64,000 nt of DNA, from NCBI RefSeq assembly GCF_010183535.1, contig NC_071328.1, positions 10,416,001 to 10,480,000 of the forward strand, in the 5' to 3' direction. This DNA is from Caenorhabditis remanei. Its lineage: Eukaryota > Nematoda > Chromadorea > Rhabditida > Rhabditidae. Positions 36,701 through 46,891 of the stretch are shown here, piece after piece (position 1 is the first letter of the stretch; each line of letters starts with the position of its first letter). Made by a program: the position numbers and the translations under genes. Under the pieces are notes generated by a model, which was given only the letters and a program-made list of their open reading frames with translations, searched no databases and was not told the origin of the DNA.

Positions 36701-39700
36701 AGCTGATCTAGTCGGAAAAGACAAGATCATTTTCGCGAACATCTCTCAAATTCTCGACTTCCACAAGACTTGTTTCCTCAAAGAAATTGAGAAATGTCAG
36801 AATAATTATGAAGCGGCTGGAGCGGCATTTGTCAAATATGACAGACGGTTACGGAATTTATACGTGACTTACTGTCAGAACAAACCGAAATCTGATTATC
36901 TTTTGGCTCAAGACGATTTCGAGGGATTCTTCGCTGATACAAAAGCAAAATTAGGACACAAAGTAGCATTATGTGATTTGTTGATAAAGCCAGTTCAAAG
37001 AATTATGAAGTATCAATTGTTGCTGAAAGATATTCTGAAGTTCACTGAACGCGCCAAGGATAGACCGGATGTTCTCAAGAGAGCATTGCAGGTGAGCTAT
37101 TTTTAAGCATAGAGATTACGTATACTATTGAAGTGGACTACTGTAGATATATATGCCTAGTCATTTGGAATTTTCAAGTGTATACTCGTCTACTAGACAT
37201 GTAACCAGGCGACACGAAATCTAGACAGTTTTCTCTCGAGACAGAAATTTCATTCCCATAAATTATCGTTTCTAGGTGATGCACGTCGTCCCGAAAGCTT
37301 GCGATGACATGATGCAAGTCGGTCGCCTCCAAAATTTCGATGGAAATCTCAACGCTCAGGGAAATCTGATTCATCAGGGAACACTTCAAATCTGTGAATC
37401 TGTGGCTGGAAATACGCAAAAACCGAAAGATCGAAGAATATTTTTGTTCGAACAATCGGCAATTTTCGCTGATCATATTCCGCCGAAAAAGGATTTCGGA
37501 AATCCAACTTATATTTTCAAGAATCAAATTATGGTGAGTCAATTGAAAGATATGATCAAAATCTGAATATTCTTTAGGTGAACAAAATGGTCTTCGAGCC
37601 ACATGTTGCTGATGACCCACTTCGATTCGTGATCAAGAGCTCTGATCCAACTCAACCGACGAGTTTCATTGCGAATGCTCAAACTCAAGAAGAAAAAGAT
37701 GAATGGAATAAGAAAATCAGTGAGCAATTGGATCAACAGAAACGACTACTTGCTGCTCTTGTGGATCCGAAACGATTTATGGGAGGAAATGACGATATGT
37801 CTGGAGGAATGGGCAACATGAGCTTGTGAGTAGGTTTTTCATGTAAACTTTCGCATAGCATCATTCATTTCTTTATTAATTTCCTGTTAAATACAGTATT
37901 CTCTGAGTGATCATTCAAAATTTCAGAGGAGGAAATGACAAAAAAGCATCTACATCTGGAAGTGACAAAAAAGCATCTACATCAACTGCTAAACCCTCTT
38001 CTTCAACATCCAAAAAATCAACAGAATCTCCAAAGAAAGAGAGCAAATCAAAATCATTATTCTCATTTGGAAAGAAACCGGCCAAGTCACCAACATCTCC
38101 CCCACCGGTTGGAAATTCGAAATGAGTCGTGTATTTTCCTACTAATCACTAATAATTTTGTTCATTAACCTCATCGATTCTGCCGTTTCTTTTCATTTCA
38201 TTTCATCCGTTTTTCTGTTTTTCTTGTGAAGTCCTTTTTGTGGAAGTTTCCTTTCCATTCTTCTCTCGTTTTTGAGCTTTTCTGCAGGTTTTTGCATTAG
38301 ATTTCTGTTCCTTTTCTCTCATATTTTCTAACAAATCTAATTCTTCATCTCCTTTTTTCTCTCCTTTTTTCGAAATGTCTATCTTTTGAACGGGTACTCA
38401 ACACAAATTCTCCTCGTCTAATCTAGGTCCCTATGTATAATTTTCCCCCGTTTTCTCTTCACCTCTCGCCACTTTTTCACGTCTCCTCTCTTCAATCCGG
38501 ACCCATTTTCCCTTTCTCTCCCAGAGCCCAGTGATGTATATGCAAATTATATCTGGAATTCTTTGAGCTACACTCTTTAAATTTCTCTCTCTCTCTCTTC
38601 CCTCTCGCACGCGCATTTCTTCGATTCTCTTGACACTGTCCATAATATTTTTCTGTTCATTCATTCAAACAACCCACTCATTTCTCTTTTTAAACCCTTC
38701 TTTTTTTTTGAATTTCTGTTTCTTTTTTCGTTTACAATCACAATACAGACAGTATGTTTTCGTGTATTTTGAATAAATTTCTTCTGCTTGAAGTGGGAAT
38801 TGAACATTGTAGAAAAGAGAAAAGAGACGGGTGCTGTGGGATGCGGTGCCTAAAAAGAAACTAAACAAAACAACAGAGAGATAAGAGAATGTTTTCAGCT
38901 AGAAGCAGCTGCAACTGGAAAATTCAACAAAGTTACAGATGATCAAGTGAATTTGGACACTGATGAAAAGGTGATTAGAAGATTGACTTCTAGATAGAAT
39001 TGGTTGGCGGAATTGAGATCAGCCCGATTTTTTGAGCATTATTTACGAAGTTGGGTACTAGACAAAGTTCATGAAATAACAAGACCGTTTCAACAGTTCA
39101 GGAATTCTAATTCCCGGGATCCTAAAGTCTGGAAGAAAACAAGAAATAATTATTTCAGGTGCAAGTTTTAGAAGTGAAAAACGGGTACGCAAGTGTCAAA
39201 AAAGCAGATGGAACTATCGGAAAATGTCCGAACTATTTCCTGACAATGTCTGAAATCCCTGGCAACAATTTTGCTGAACAAATACAGTAATACTTCTTCT
39301 GTCATCTGAATCTATCCCTAACTTCTCAATTCAGATATCGTCGTGAATGGCAACGAAGAGTTGATGAAACTGAAGTAGAATATGGGCCGAGTGCTTTCGA
39401 CGTTACAACAGCGTCTGCCGAGAACTTCGATGTTTTATTAGAATTATCGACTTGTGAAAGACCAGTTGTAGTAGAAGAAATGAAAGATTTAGAAGTTGTT
39501 GAAGGGGATGATGTGGAAATGTCTCCGGTTATATCATCTCGTAAGATATTATAAGTAGAAAAAAAATAACATTATTTTCAGATACTGACTTTAATGTAGT
39601 TTGGCATGGACCAGCAGTTGATTCGAAAAGAGCAAGAATACAGGTAATTTCTAGAAAAAAAGATAAAGAAAATGGGAATTCTTTCAGACGAATCAACTAA

Positions 39701-40213
39701 ACAGTCGTCTTCTCATCAAAAAAGTTCAAAAATGTGATTCTGGAGCATACTCCGTGATAGCTAAAAACTCATTTGGAGTCACTTCAACTGTAGCTTTTCT
39801 AAGTGTTATTGCAGTTCCAGGTGATTAAGAAATGAATTTTTCATCTTCTTCATAAAAAAACTAAATAATTTTCAGAACCTCCAACAGAATTCACAGTGAA
39901 AGTAACTGGAGATCATGAAGTACGATTGAAATGGAAAGCTGAGACCGGATTGAAATATTATATCGAATATCGTGCACTTGGTATGATACTTCTTGACTGT
40001 TAGCATCTCATTCGACCGATATTTTCAGACGGATTATCATCTGAAAACTGGCAAATCGCTTCTACAAATATTGAAAAAACGCATGTTTCGTTAAGAAATT
40101 TCGCGAGAAACAGCTATTCATTCCGTGTTTTCGCATACAACCAACGGGTTCGAAGTGCTCCGTCAAACTGTATTTGTGTGCATTTTGATGGAAATTTGAA
40201 AGAAATTAGTTGA
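15704..40213 (+). CDS. unc-73: UNC-73/Trio, dual Rho-family GEF (long isoform)
   Basis: Trio-family guanine nucleotide exchange factor. Exons: 15704-15873, 16049-16142, 16197-16604, 16658-16761, 16807-17017, 17067-17141, 17189-17572, 17618-17858, 17912-18165, 18211-18334, 18386-19385, 19573-19674, 19877-20132, 20455-20702, 20774-20878, 20935-21325, 21373-21894, 25522-25608, 25750-25852, 29615-29693, 36091-36199, 36285-37091, 37276-37533, 37578-37825, 37927-38107, 38899-38970, 39159-39286, 39335-39540, 39582-39643, 39688-39820, 39876-39980, 40029-40213. All junctions are in phase. Domains in order: SEC14 (15.7-16.6 kb), spectrin-like helical region (16.6-20.1 kb), DH1 with SLLIKPVQRITRYRLL then PH1 (20.5-21.8 kb), SH3 (25.5-25.85 kb), Ser-rich linker, DH2 with DLLIKPVQRIMKYQLL (36.6-37.1 kb), PH2 (37.3-37.8 kb), Lys/Ser-rich tail, Ig (39.3-39.8 kb) and FN3 (39.9-40.2 kb). 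In C. elegans DH1 acts on Rac and DH2 on Rho, in axon guidance and cell migration. No kinase domain is present, as expected for the worm protein. Confidence 0.93.
22777..22809 (+). CDS. unc-73: candidate unc-73 alternative first exon (MAINCFSCISK)
   Basis: An ATG at 22777 in an A-rich context opens eleven codons ending at a strong donor (AAG then GTGAGT). The exon ends in phase 0 and so joins in frame to the SH3 exon at 25522. The resulting isoform would begin with two closely spaced cysteines and go directly into the SH3 domain and DH2-PH2, lacking SEC14, the spectrin-type region and DH1. C. elegans unc-73 has short isoforms of this kind. The call rests on phase and splice sites only. Confidence 0.5.
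25086..25236 (+). CDS. unc-73: candidate unc-73 alternative first exon (MLTYSKSWRS)
   Basis: The acceptor CTACAG at 25085 is followed by A and then ATG (25087). The frame runs 50 codons and is rich in Ser, Arg and Thr (SIRSRTGSLYTRARNRL), ending at GCG before GTGAGA in phase 0, which fits the SH3 exon at 25522. The exon cannot be entered in frame from the PH1 exon ending at 21894, because that would need two carried bases. It is therefore best explained as a trans-spliced or internally initiated 5' exon. Confidence 0.6.
26322..26386 (+). CDS. unc-73: candidate unc-73 alternative terminal exon (isoform ending after SH3)
   Basis: The acceptor GCTGTTGCAG precedes 26322. Joined to the single base carried from the SH3 exon (ending 25852), it encodes QEKKTNNSSASASHSASNIRG followed by TGA at 26384-26386. 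This would make a protein with SEC14, the spectrin-type region, DH1-PH1 and SH3 but no DH2, the layout known for UNC-73B. A competing explanation is read-through into the intron, which reaches a TAG at 25855 after one Arg codon. Confidence 0.45.
26387..29284 (+). other. unc-73: unc-73 intron sequence
   Basis: T-rich intronic DNA, part of the 3.8-kb intron between the SH3 exon and 29615. No exon fits in phase before 29285. Open frames on both strands (for example 28187-28453 minus and 28372-28734 plus) are low-complexity Ser/Phe or Lys/Arg/Glu strings caused by TTC/GAA-rich DNA. Confidence 0.5.
29285..29496 (+). CDS. unc-73: candidate unc-73 alternative first exon (MMRRSQTVEG)
   Basis: An acceptor AAATTCAG is followed by CCGA and ATG at 29289. 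The frame runs 69 codons plus one base (MMRRSQTVEGSTDSEGG, then a Lys/Arg/Trp-rich segment, a His-rich segment SRHSHDHD and a Thr/Ser stretch) to a GTAGAA donor. The carried G joins in phase to the exon at 29615. It cannot be entered in frame from the SH3 exon, so it reads as an internal 5' exon for an isoform carrying only DH2-PH2 and the C-terminal region. The balanced composition suggests true coding sequence. Confidence 0.65.
29694..32000 (+). other. unc-73: unc-73 intron, pyrimidine-rich
   Basis: First part of a 6.4-kb intron. The plus strand is dominated by TTC/TTT tracts, which produce spurious long frames on both strands. A probable promoter for the first exon at 32001 should lie within the last few hundred bases. 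No RNA gene or transposon was recognised. Confidence 0.5.
32001..32044 (+). CDS. unc-73: candidate unc-73 alternative first exon (MPCANLMPRCKQEF)
   Basis: An ATG at 32001 in good context (TTCAAAATGCC) opens 14 codons plus AG, ending at a GTGGGT donor. The two carried bases fit the exon at 36091, giving MPCANLMPRCKQEF then RRIFANSS and the DH2-PH2 module. This resembles the known C. elegans short isoforms with only the Rho-specific GEF. Two cysteines lie in the new N terminus, as in the candidate exon at 22777. Confidence 0.6.
32045..36090 (+). other. unc-73: unc-73 large intron upstream of DH2
   Basis: Intronic, with alternating TTC-rich and GAA-rich blocks (for example 32910-33010, 34780-34890 and 35835-35900) and short GA microsatellites near 34671. 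No in-phase exon was found. Long open frames on both strands are simple-sequence artefacts. Confidence 0.5.
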
Positions 40214-40464
40214 TAACTTTTGTAAGATTTCTTATTTGTGTGATTCCATAAAACCTTCAAAATCAATCTTTGTAAACAGAAAATGCAGGACTATTACTTT
40301 GAGTACCAAAATGAGACAAAGCGCGGCATAAATATAATAAAAACGAAACTTGTACGTGAACTTTCAGTCTCCCAAACCGCAAACATTTTGCTCCATTTTC
40401 CCCCGACAAACAGTCATTTTCTGATTTCTACTCGCGTTCGTCGTTTCCTCGAAATAACACAAAA
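40214..40464 (+). promoter_or_regulatory. unc-73/CKS intercistronic region with candidate trans-splice acceptor
   Basis: Only 251 bases separate the unc-73 stop from the CKS start. A consensus acceptor CTTTCAG at 40361-40367 lies about 98 bases before the CKS ATG, and an AATAAA-like motif lies about 30 bases before that acceptor. This spacing resembles C. elegans operons, where the downstream gene is trans-spliced to SL2, but a separate promoter with SL1 is equally possible. Confidence 0.4.
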
Positions 40465-40829
40465 ATGGACGATATCTACTATTCTCCTCGATACGAAGAT
40501 GATCAGTATGAATATCGTCACGTCATTCTTCCTCATGATCTCGCAAAACAAATTCCCAGAGATAAATTACTGACAGAAGGCGAATGGAGACGTCTCGGAG
40601 TCACACAGGTGAAATTGAATGCTTTGATTAAAGTGAATTAGTCAAGTTTCAGTCTCTCGGATGGGAACATTATATGATCCATAATCCAGAAAAGCACATT
40701 CTTCTGTTCCGCCGTCAACGCAATTTTACGAAAGAAGATGAGGAAAGAGCAAAGGAAAGATTGTTGAGAGAACTTGATGCTTATGAAAGATTCCGAAGAA
40801 ATCAAATGGGAAGATTGAATTATGAATAA
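40465..40829 (+). CDS. CKS family cyclin-dependent kinase regulatory subunit
   Basis: Two exons (40465-40608, 40653-40829) encode 106 residues. The fold signature is clear: [18 protein letters not shown] at the N terminus, [20 protein letters not shown], and [12 protein letters not shown] near residue 60-70. CKS proteins bind Cdk1-type kinases and, through an anion pocket, phosphorylated substrates. In the hinge that is usually HxPEPH the second proline is Lys here (PEKH); C. elegans CKS-1 as I recall it also departs from it. The C-terminal 33 residues form a charged extension (Lys/Glu/Arg-rich) beyond the usual CKS core. It is probably a paralog and not the main cks-1, which I place on another chromosome in C. 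elegans. Confidence 0.88.
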
Positions 40830-41075
40830 ACTAATGAAACAGTTTCTTCTTTCATTTTCAGTTTTTAGCAACGTTTCCTTTAAGATTTGAATATCCCAAC
40901 CAATTGAGTTTTCAAATATATTAATTTCGACGACAAATTAATATATTTGTTCTAGCACTATTGACAAATCCTAATTTCAAGCAAATCTCTGAAACAAAAT
41001 AAGAACAGAAGAGCACTCAATAATTCATTTTTATTCGGAAAAATCTTTGGAGAGAACATTGTGAGATTGAAAGGC

Positions 41076-41939
41076 CTAGGCCTGAATAGTGGATCCTCCA
41101 CATGGAGTTGCTTCAAGGCACACATTGACATCCTTATTCTTCTTACGTGCCTGATTACGACAACTCTTTGCAGAGGCACCACTCTTCGACGAACGACTCG
41201 AACGACGAGATCTCATCGATTGTTTCTCCGGAAGTTTTTCGGCGGCCGGCCCACCGCAAACGTAGTTGGTCAACCAGCATCCCTTGTTCTTTTGTCCACG
41301 TTTGTACTCCTCAACGAATCCCATCATTGAGCCGATCGGAGCAGCAGTGGTCACATCTGGAAATATTGATACAATTCAATGATCTGGAGACACCGAAAGA
41401 TCCAACAAACCCTTCTCGATGTTGATTGCAGTGGATGTATCCAATTCCTCCACATCAACTGGATGATCAGTTGATTCGATACACGTGGCAGTTCCAGGCA
41501 AGTTGATGACAGTCTGAGGAGCCGAGAACTGGTCGGTGAACTTGACAGAAAGAGAGAATGCTTCCTGACAAGTGGTTCCAGCAGTCGCCTTTTGCTCAAT
41601 GAATTGTTTCAAATTCTTGGCGTAAACCGGGAGAACGAATCCTTTGATAGTCAATTTGGTCTTGTCCCATTGGGAAATCTTCGACGAATTGACACGAAAT
41701 TGGATGACTCGATGCGATGCAGGAGGGAAACGGAAGACGTTCGTTGGGAACGAGACCGCTTCGTTCGAGGCAACCAATTTCAGAATGAAATCCTTGCCGG
41801 TCGTGTTGCGGAATACGAGAGTGCGTTGAACAAGATCACGGCTTGTTGGAATGTGCACTTCCGTTGGATTCGATTTCTTCTGTCTGGAAGAAAATGAGGG
41901 AGATTTTTGAGTTATTTTCACGAGAACTCACGAAGGCAT
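41076..41939 (-). CDS. MSP-domain protein with basic Ser/Arg-rich tail
   Basis: Three minus-strand exons (41939-41932, 41883-41411, 41356-41076) give 253 residues starting MPSQKKSNPTEVHIPTS. The first 115 or so residues look like a major-sperm-protein (VAP-type) immunoglobulin-like fold: LVFRNTTGKDFILKLVASN, then FRFPPASHRVIQFRVN and a terminal strand ending KATAGTTCQEAFSL. The C-terminal part, after residue about 180, contains GFVEEYKRGQKNKGCW and a basic MRSRRSSRSSKSG tract. MSP-domain proteins are abundant in nematode sperm but also include non-sperm members, so the tissue cannot be inferred. The tiny first exon (8 bases) is set by the in-frame ATG and phase. The gene is convergent with the CKS gene, 246 bases away. 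Confidence 0.8.
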
Positions 41940-42082
41940 CGTAATTACTTGGAGAGAGGGAGAACTGGCGATTCGAGTTGTCCTAAGATCGAGAATAATT
42001 TATTCTATTCACTTCAATTTGATTTAACGAAACATTCAGTTGACCCTTCGATAAAGGTTATTAAAGTGAGATATCGGAAAGT

Positions 42083-42307
42083 TTAGTTCACGTCGAACGT
42101 TTTATTTTTCAATCTTCGGAAAACTTCAAAGACTTGATCTATTCTCCGGGGCGTTTCGTTTGCCAATTTTCGATTTTTCAACATTTTTGGATTGCTATGA
42201 AGTATCACCATTTGGCAATTGTGCCGTTCTCGGAACTCACTTTCGAACTTTTCTGTAATTCTTTTATCTGAATATTTGTAAGCTTTTTTAAGAAACTTAA
42301 AAGGCAT
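42083..42307 (-). CDS. hypothetical small basic ORF (74 aa)
   Basis: A single minus-strand frame of 74 codons (MPFKFLKKAYKYSDKRIT, Lys/Arg/Asn-rich, normal composition) ends 144 bases upstream of the MSP-domain gene on the same strand. I do not recognise it. It could be a small gene, an exon of a larger one, or chance. Its non-repetitive composition is the only positive sign. Confidence 0.2.
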   Translation of the reverse strand: MPFKFLKKAYKYSDKRITEKFESEFRERHNCQMVILHSNPKMLKNRKLANETPRRIDQVFEVFRRLKNKTFDVN

Positions 42308-43205
42308 ATCCTTTTTGAAAGTTGTTATACCATTCGAGTTTTTTTTCGAGAAATTATTTTATTAAAGGCATTTTTAGACAAAGACCAGAAGTTAGAAACA
42401 CATCGGAAATCACAGTACAGCGTTAGATGAGACAGAGAAAAAGATGGGCGGTGGCGAGTCAGAGACCGTAAAAATAATTGGAATAGATTATGAAGATAAA
42501 CCGTAATACAGTTATTATTAGAATCTGTGAGAGAAGAGAAACGTCTAAACGAGGCAAAAGATCGGGCGAATGACAACGTAACAGGGCGAGAGAGAAAAGA
42601 AAGAAAACAGAGATTTGGATGGGTGAAATTATTGCACGAAGCCATTAGGTTTATAACCTAAATATTCGGAGATTTGGGGGTGTTAATCACGATAAGAAGA
42701 CATGGAAAACCGTTTTCAAAAATACATGTTCGATAAATGAGAAGGTTAAAAATTGAGAGAAGGCAACGGGTAGTAGAAAGGGAAAATTGTCATAAATGGG
42801 GGATCTTGGGAGAAAATTCTTGATGAAAGATGACTGATTGGATTCTGAAGATTCAGTTTACTTGTCATATTTCGATCAAAGTTATCTGACAGAAATATTT
42901 GAAAAGAGACTTTCTCACTGAACCAAGCAATAATCAATTCTACATAATGCAAGAATTTTGGGGGTAAAAAACGTCTAGACGAAATAACCGAGCGTAACTC
43001 TAAATTACTCAACTAACTGGGAGAATAAATAGAGTAAAAAAAGAAGAAAAAGCATTTCATATCACCTGAAATTGAGACAATCCGTAATGAAAATGAATGA
43101 CTATCGAAGGTTTCGAGGTGGATTGAGACGAGAAGAAAAAGTCGAAAAAAGCCGTTTGAATGATATTAACCGAGTGATGAAGGAGATCGGGTGATGAAGA
43201 TTGTT
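42308..43205. other. intergenic, no gene recognised
   Basis: Between the small ORF and the Q/N-rich gene there are only short frames, for example 42325-42645 minus, which is Ser/Phe/Leu-rich without a motif. It may include the 3' UTR of the minus-strand gene ending at 43206. Confidence 0.4.
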
Positions 43206-43958
43206 TTAGAATTGTGGCAAGTTTGAGGTGTTCCAGTATCCAATTTGATCAATTTGTGTCGAGAATTCCGATTCAGAGACCGATGGAGAACGGCTTGATT
43301 TTGGATTGAGAATAGCTTCAAGAGTCTTCCAGCTGTTCTTTTCCTCCGATGATTCCATTGATGTTGTTGGAGATTCAAGAGAATGAGCACGATTCGAATA
43401 GACTGGGAACGATGGAGTCATGAGATCAATTGACATTTGAGAAGCAGATGGAACCTTCCATTCACACATGTTCTCGAAGACGTCATCCTTTTGAACGGGA
43501 GTTTGTGGTGCTGGTGCTGGTGGTGAATGGAAAATCGGCGATTGAATCTGATTCTGATTCTGAATCTGTCGTTGACCATTGGCTTTCTTCCATTGGCTTG
43601 GTGGTATCCAATGAGTCATGGTGCTGAAGATGTCGTCATTTCCATCCTGTTCAGTTTGAACTTCTCCCCATGATTCTGCTTGTGGAAAATCGAATTTAGT
43701 TGGAGATTGATGATGTTGATGACGTGGATTGACTCCTGATCCAGTTGGTCCTTGAACATCAGCCCATGATGGTGGTTGATTCTTTTGGAAGAATGGTTGT
43801 GGATTTGGTTGTTCCCATCTCAGCTGTCTATTCATTTGCTCATTTTGACGACGCATGTCATATGAATAGTTACGTTCTCTTTGGTTCATGCCGCCATAGT
43901 ATTGATTCTCTTGAGGATATTGTCTCGTGAATGGACCGACAGGCATTCGGTGATTCAT
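43206..43958 (-). CDS. Q/N/P-rich intrinsically disordered protein, unknown function
   Basis: A single exon of 250 codons starts at MNHRMPVGPFTRQYPQ. The ATG at 43958 lies about 24 bases behind a TTTCAG acceptor (minus strand, near 43983), so it is probably trans-spliced or has an upstream non-coding exon. The N-terminal half is rich in Gln, Asn, Arg and Tyr, with repeated acidic/Trp patches spaced 50-70 residues apart: SWADVQG, SWGEVQTEQDGNDDIFSTM and DDVFENMCEWKVP. The last two share a DD(I/V)F plus following Trp pattern, suggesting short linear binding motifs. The C-terminal third is Ser/Thr/Pro-rich. No catalytic domain or signal peptide is visible, and I do not recognise the family. Confidence 0.7.
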   Translation of the reverse strand: MNHRMPVGPFTRQYPQENQYYGGMNQRERNYSYDMRRQNEQMNRQLRWEQPNPQPFFQKNQPPSWADVQGPTGSGVNPRHQHHQSPTKFDFPQAESWGEVQTEQDGNDDIFSTMTHWIPPSQWKKANGQRQIQNQNQIQSPIFHSPPAPAPQTPVQKDDVFENMCEWKVPSASQMSIDLMTPSFPVYSNRAHSLESPTTSMESSEEKNSWKTLEAILNPKSSRSPSVSESEFSTQIDQIGYWNTSNLPQF

Positions 43959-46577
43959 TGTTCTCCTTTGGATAAAGGATTTCTGAAATGAAAATAAAAT
44001 TTGTATCGAATTGGAAATCAAGACAAGACGGTGCTGTACGAGAGGGAAAAGTGAATAGTCAGCGGAAACATAAAATAGGAGGCAAAAACGTAACGAACCG
44101 GAATATTTACGGGAGAAAATATGAACAGTGGCCGAGAAAGAAGAGAGAAAACATAAGAGAGGGGAGGAAGGTCAACCGAGAAATTACGCAAGAGAGCCAC
44201 TAGAATATGAAAGACAAAGAAGAGAAGAAGATAAAGAGAGAGAGAGAGAGACAGAGAGACAGGTAAATGAAGGAAGGTGGGGGGAATGACCCCTCCTTCT
44301 ACACACCATCTTACGTTTTACGTATCTTCCCAACCATTAGTGGAGTGCTCTCGATATTGACAGGTGACCCACACAAGGATCGAGATTTTTGGGAAGATAC
44401 GCATGGGAATTTATGTCTTAAGTAACATTCAAAAGTCGACAAACCGGAACTTCTAGCCCTACCGTGTCCTCTGAATACACATTTGAAAATAAGAATTCTC
44501 TGATAATCAATAAAACTAGGGAATCTTCGAACTCCTCAGGCACACCAGTTATTATATCAATTAGGTTCACTTATTTTATGGGAAAATCGGCAGGTGGTGA
44601 AGGTTCTGTGAAACAAGAAAGATATGATTCTGTCACATCCTTAATTATTCACTTGAGTATGTTTGCACCAATGTATCTAACAGAAAAAATGATGAGGTTG
44701 CTTGCTGGAGTGAAAATTGAAGGGTATGCATCTGTGTGTTTCTGAGAGAAAGAGAGCATAATGCATTATAATGAGCGATGACAGATCGTGGTCATGCTCT
44801 GCAGAATTTGAATAAAAAGGAAAGGTGAAGAGAATGGTGAGAACAGCGAGATGACTGAAGAAGTGTGAATTAAATGAACTTTTTTCTGGTGAAAACCAAA
44901 CAGATTTTTGAAATTGTTCTTATGTTTGAAAGAAAGGAAACAACAGTAATAATAACAACTGCATTGAGTAATAATCAGAGAAAGAAAGTCACTGAAACAA
45001 TGTCAATAAATCAATGTTTCTTTCACAATCATTATGAAATCATCCTCTATTTCATTCTCTTGATAAGAAAAACGGGGCGGTCTCAAAATGAATTTAGAAA
45101 TTGGTGGTTGTAATTGTTCACCGTATTCATGTGATCTATTGCCATCTTACGTCAAAAAATGGAAAATGTGAACGTGAGCAACAGAAAGAATTCAGTTGTT
45201 TGTCTGGTAATCTTTTATAGCCTTCTTAATCTTGTAACATTTTCTTTGATGTGTCAGAATTACTCCAGAACGAAAAAGAAGAGATTGTGAGTTTACAACG
45301 AGGAAGAGGTCATAAAGCAAGTGTTCCTCAATCCATTTTTACAATTCGCCAGTAAGATTTTTATGACGAAACATTTGAAAATATGAGTGGAACAATGTTA
45401 TTATCACTCTTTCTAACTACCTGAAAAATAGAAAATATAGATCGAAAAGGACGAGAGGAGGTGGCAAACAAACCGGACAACCCAACACAACACACACAGT
45501 GAGAGAACAATTATCGGGAGGAAATGGGGCTGGAAAACGGGAGGAAAAATGAGAGTGAGAAAAGGGAGAGGAGAGGAAAAAGAAGATGGAGAAGAAGAAG
45601 AAAAAGAAGAAGACGAGGAAGAAGACGACGGAGAGGACGATCGGACAGTGGACTGCTCGCACCGCTTCTGCATTTTCTCATATTTCTATGTGTTCACTTT
45701 CGAAATAATATTACATACAAAACTACTTTTTCGAAATGGAAAATCAAAATGAAAAGTGAAAAAGGGTGTGTGAATGCTAATGGAAAAACAGAAAGGGAGA
45801 GGAGAAGAGAACAAAAGAAAATGTAAATGTGGAGACGATATTTCGGAGGATTTATTATACTGTCTCCGAAGAAAAAAGGTTTGTGGAGAGACAAGTCAGT
45901 CTTATGGATTCACTCAATTCATGCGTTAATAAATAATGTTCTTTAGAAAGAATGAAAACAGTTGAGTGTTGGAAGGATTTTTAACTAAAACAGGAATAAA
46001 ATGTAAATATTTTGGATGAATTGGCCGGAAAAAGAAAAATTCGCAATTCGGTTTCAAATGGAAGTTCATAATCTACTTGTACTACATTACCTAAACATAT
46101 TAGATAAAATTCAATTCCAAAAATAGTATCCAGAACGACAAGTTAACATTTTGATTTGTATATCGTTTGTTTCAAAATAATACAAATCCGAAACTGCAAT
46201 TGGGGATTTAAAAAAGATTAAGATGATTTGCAATCCCAATTTCATAATGAAAAGAAAAATGGAGACACTCAAAAAGAACAATTTGAATAAGTCTGCCTCC
46301 TGTCACCATCCTGATCCAATACATCCCAGTCGGCCATTGAAAAGAAAACACCGACAGTAATCTCCCTACAAAAAAAGGAGGCGGTGACCAGCAAAGAAAG
46401 GAAATATGACTGGATAATATCTACATGTTTATTCAGTATTTGAAGGAATGATTGCCGACAAGTCTCCTTCTTTTTTACTTGAATCTCTTATGAGTCACAG
46501 GTTATTATGAGAAAAATAGAAGATTTCAAAACAGTTTCACAACTGGTTTTGTCGTTTTTTTTTCAAAATCTGAAAAC

Positions 46578-46891
46578 CAGACTTGTCACGGACCGGGCCG
46601 TGCCAATATCAAAAATATTCTCGGCTCGCTCGGCCCGTTTAGGAACATGCTTTGAAAATATTATGAAAACTTTGCATTTTTTTTGAAATTTTTTGGATTT
46701 TTTGGAAAATGTATTTTTCACCTGAAAGTTCAGAATTTTCAGAATTCAATAAAAAGTTTAATATGTAAGGACATTTAAACATTTTTATTTACTCAAAAAA
46801 ATTTTTTAATTTGAAAAATTTTGTGAAAAATAGGTACCCATTTTTGAAAGGGCCGAGAATATTCAGCCCTGCTTGATTTTTGACAAGTCTG
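46578..46891. mobile_element. 314-bp MITE-like element with perfect 11-bp TIRs
   Basis: CAGACTTGTCA at 46578-46588 is the exact inverse complement of TGACAAGTCTG at 46881-46891. Just inside, GGCCGTGCC/CTCGGCCC-type blocks and a shared GAATATT/AATATTC further increase the inverted symmetry. The interior is AT-rich and non-coding. This is typical of a small non-autonomous DNA transposon. A target-site duplication was not clear. Confidence 0.65.

Noticed and set aside
45524..45826. Long acidic/basic open frames (GAA/GAC-rich)
   Set aside because: Several frames on both strands are open at once and consist of repeated Glu/Lys/Arg or Ser/Phe strings; this is simple-sequence DNA, not protein coding.
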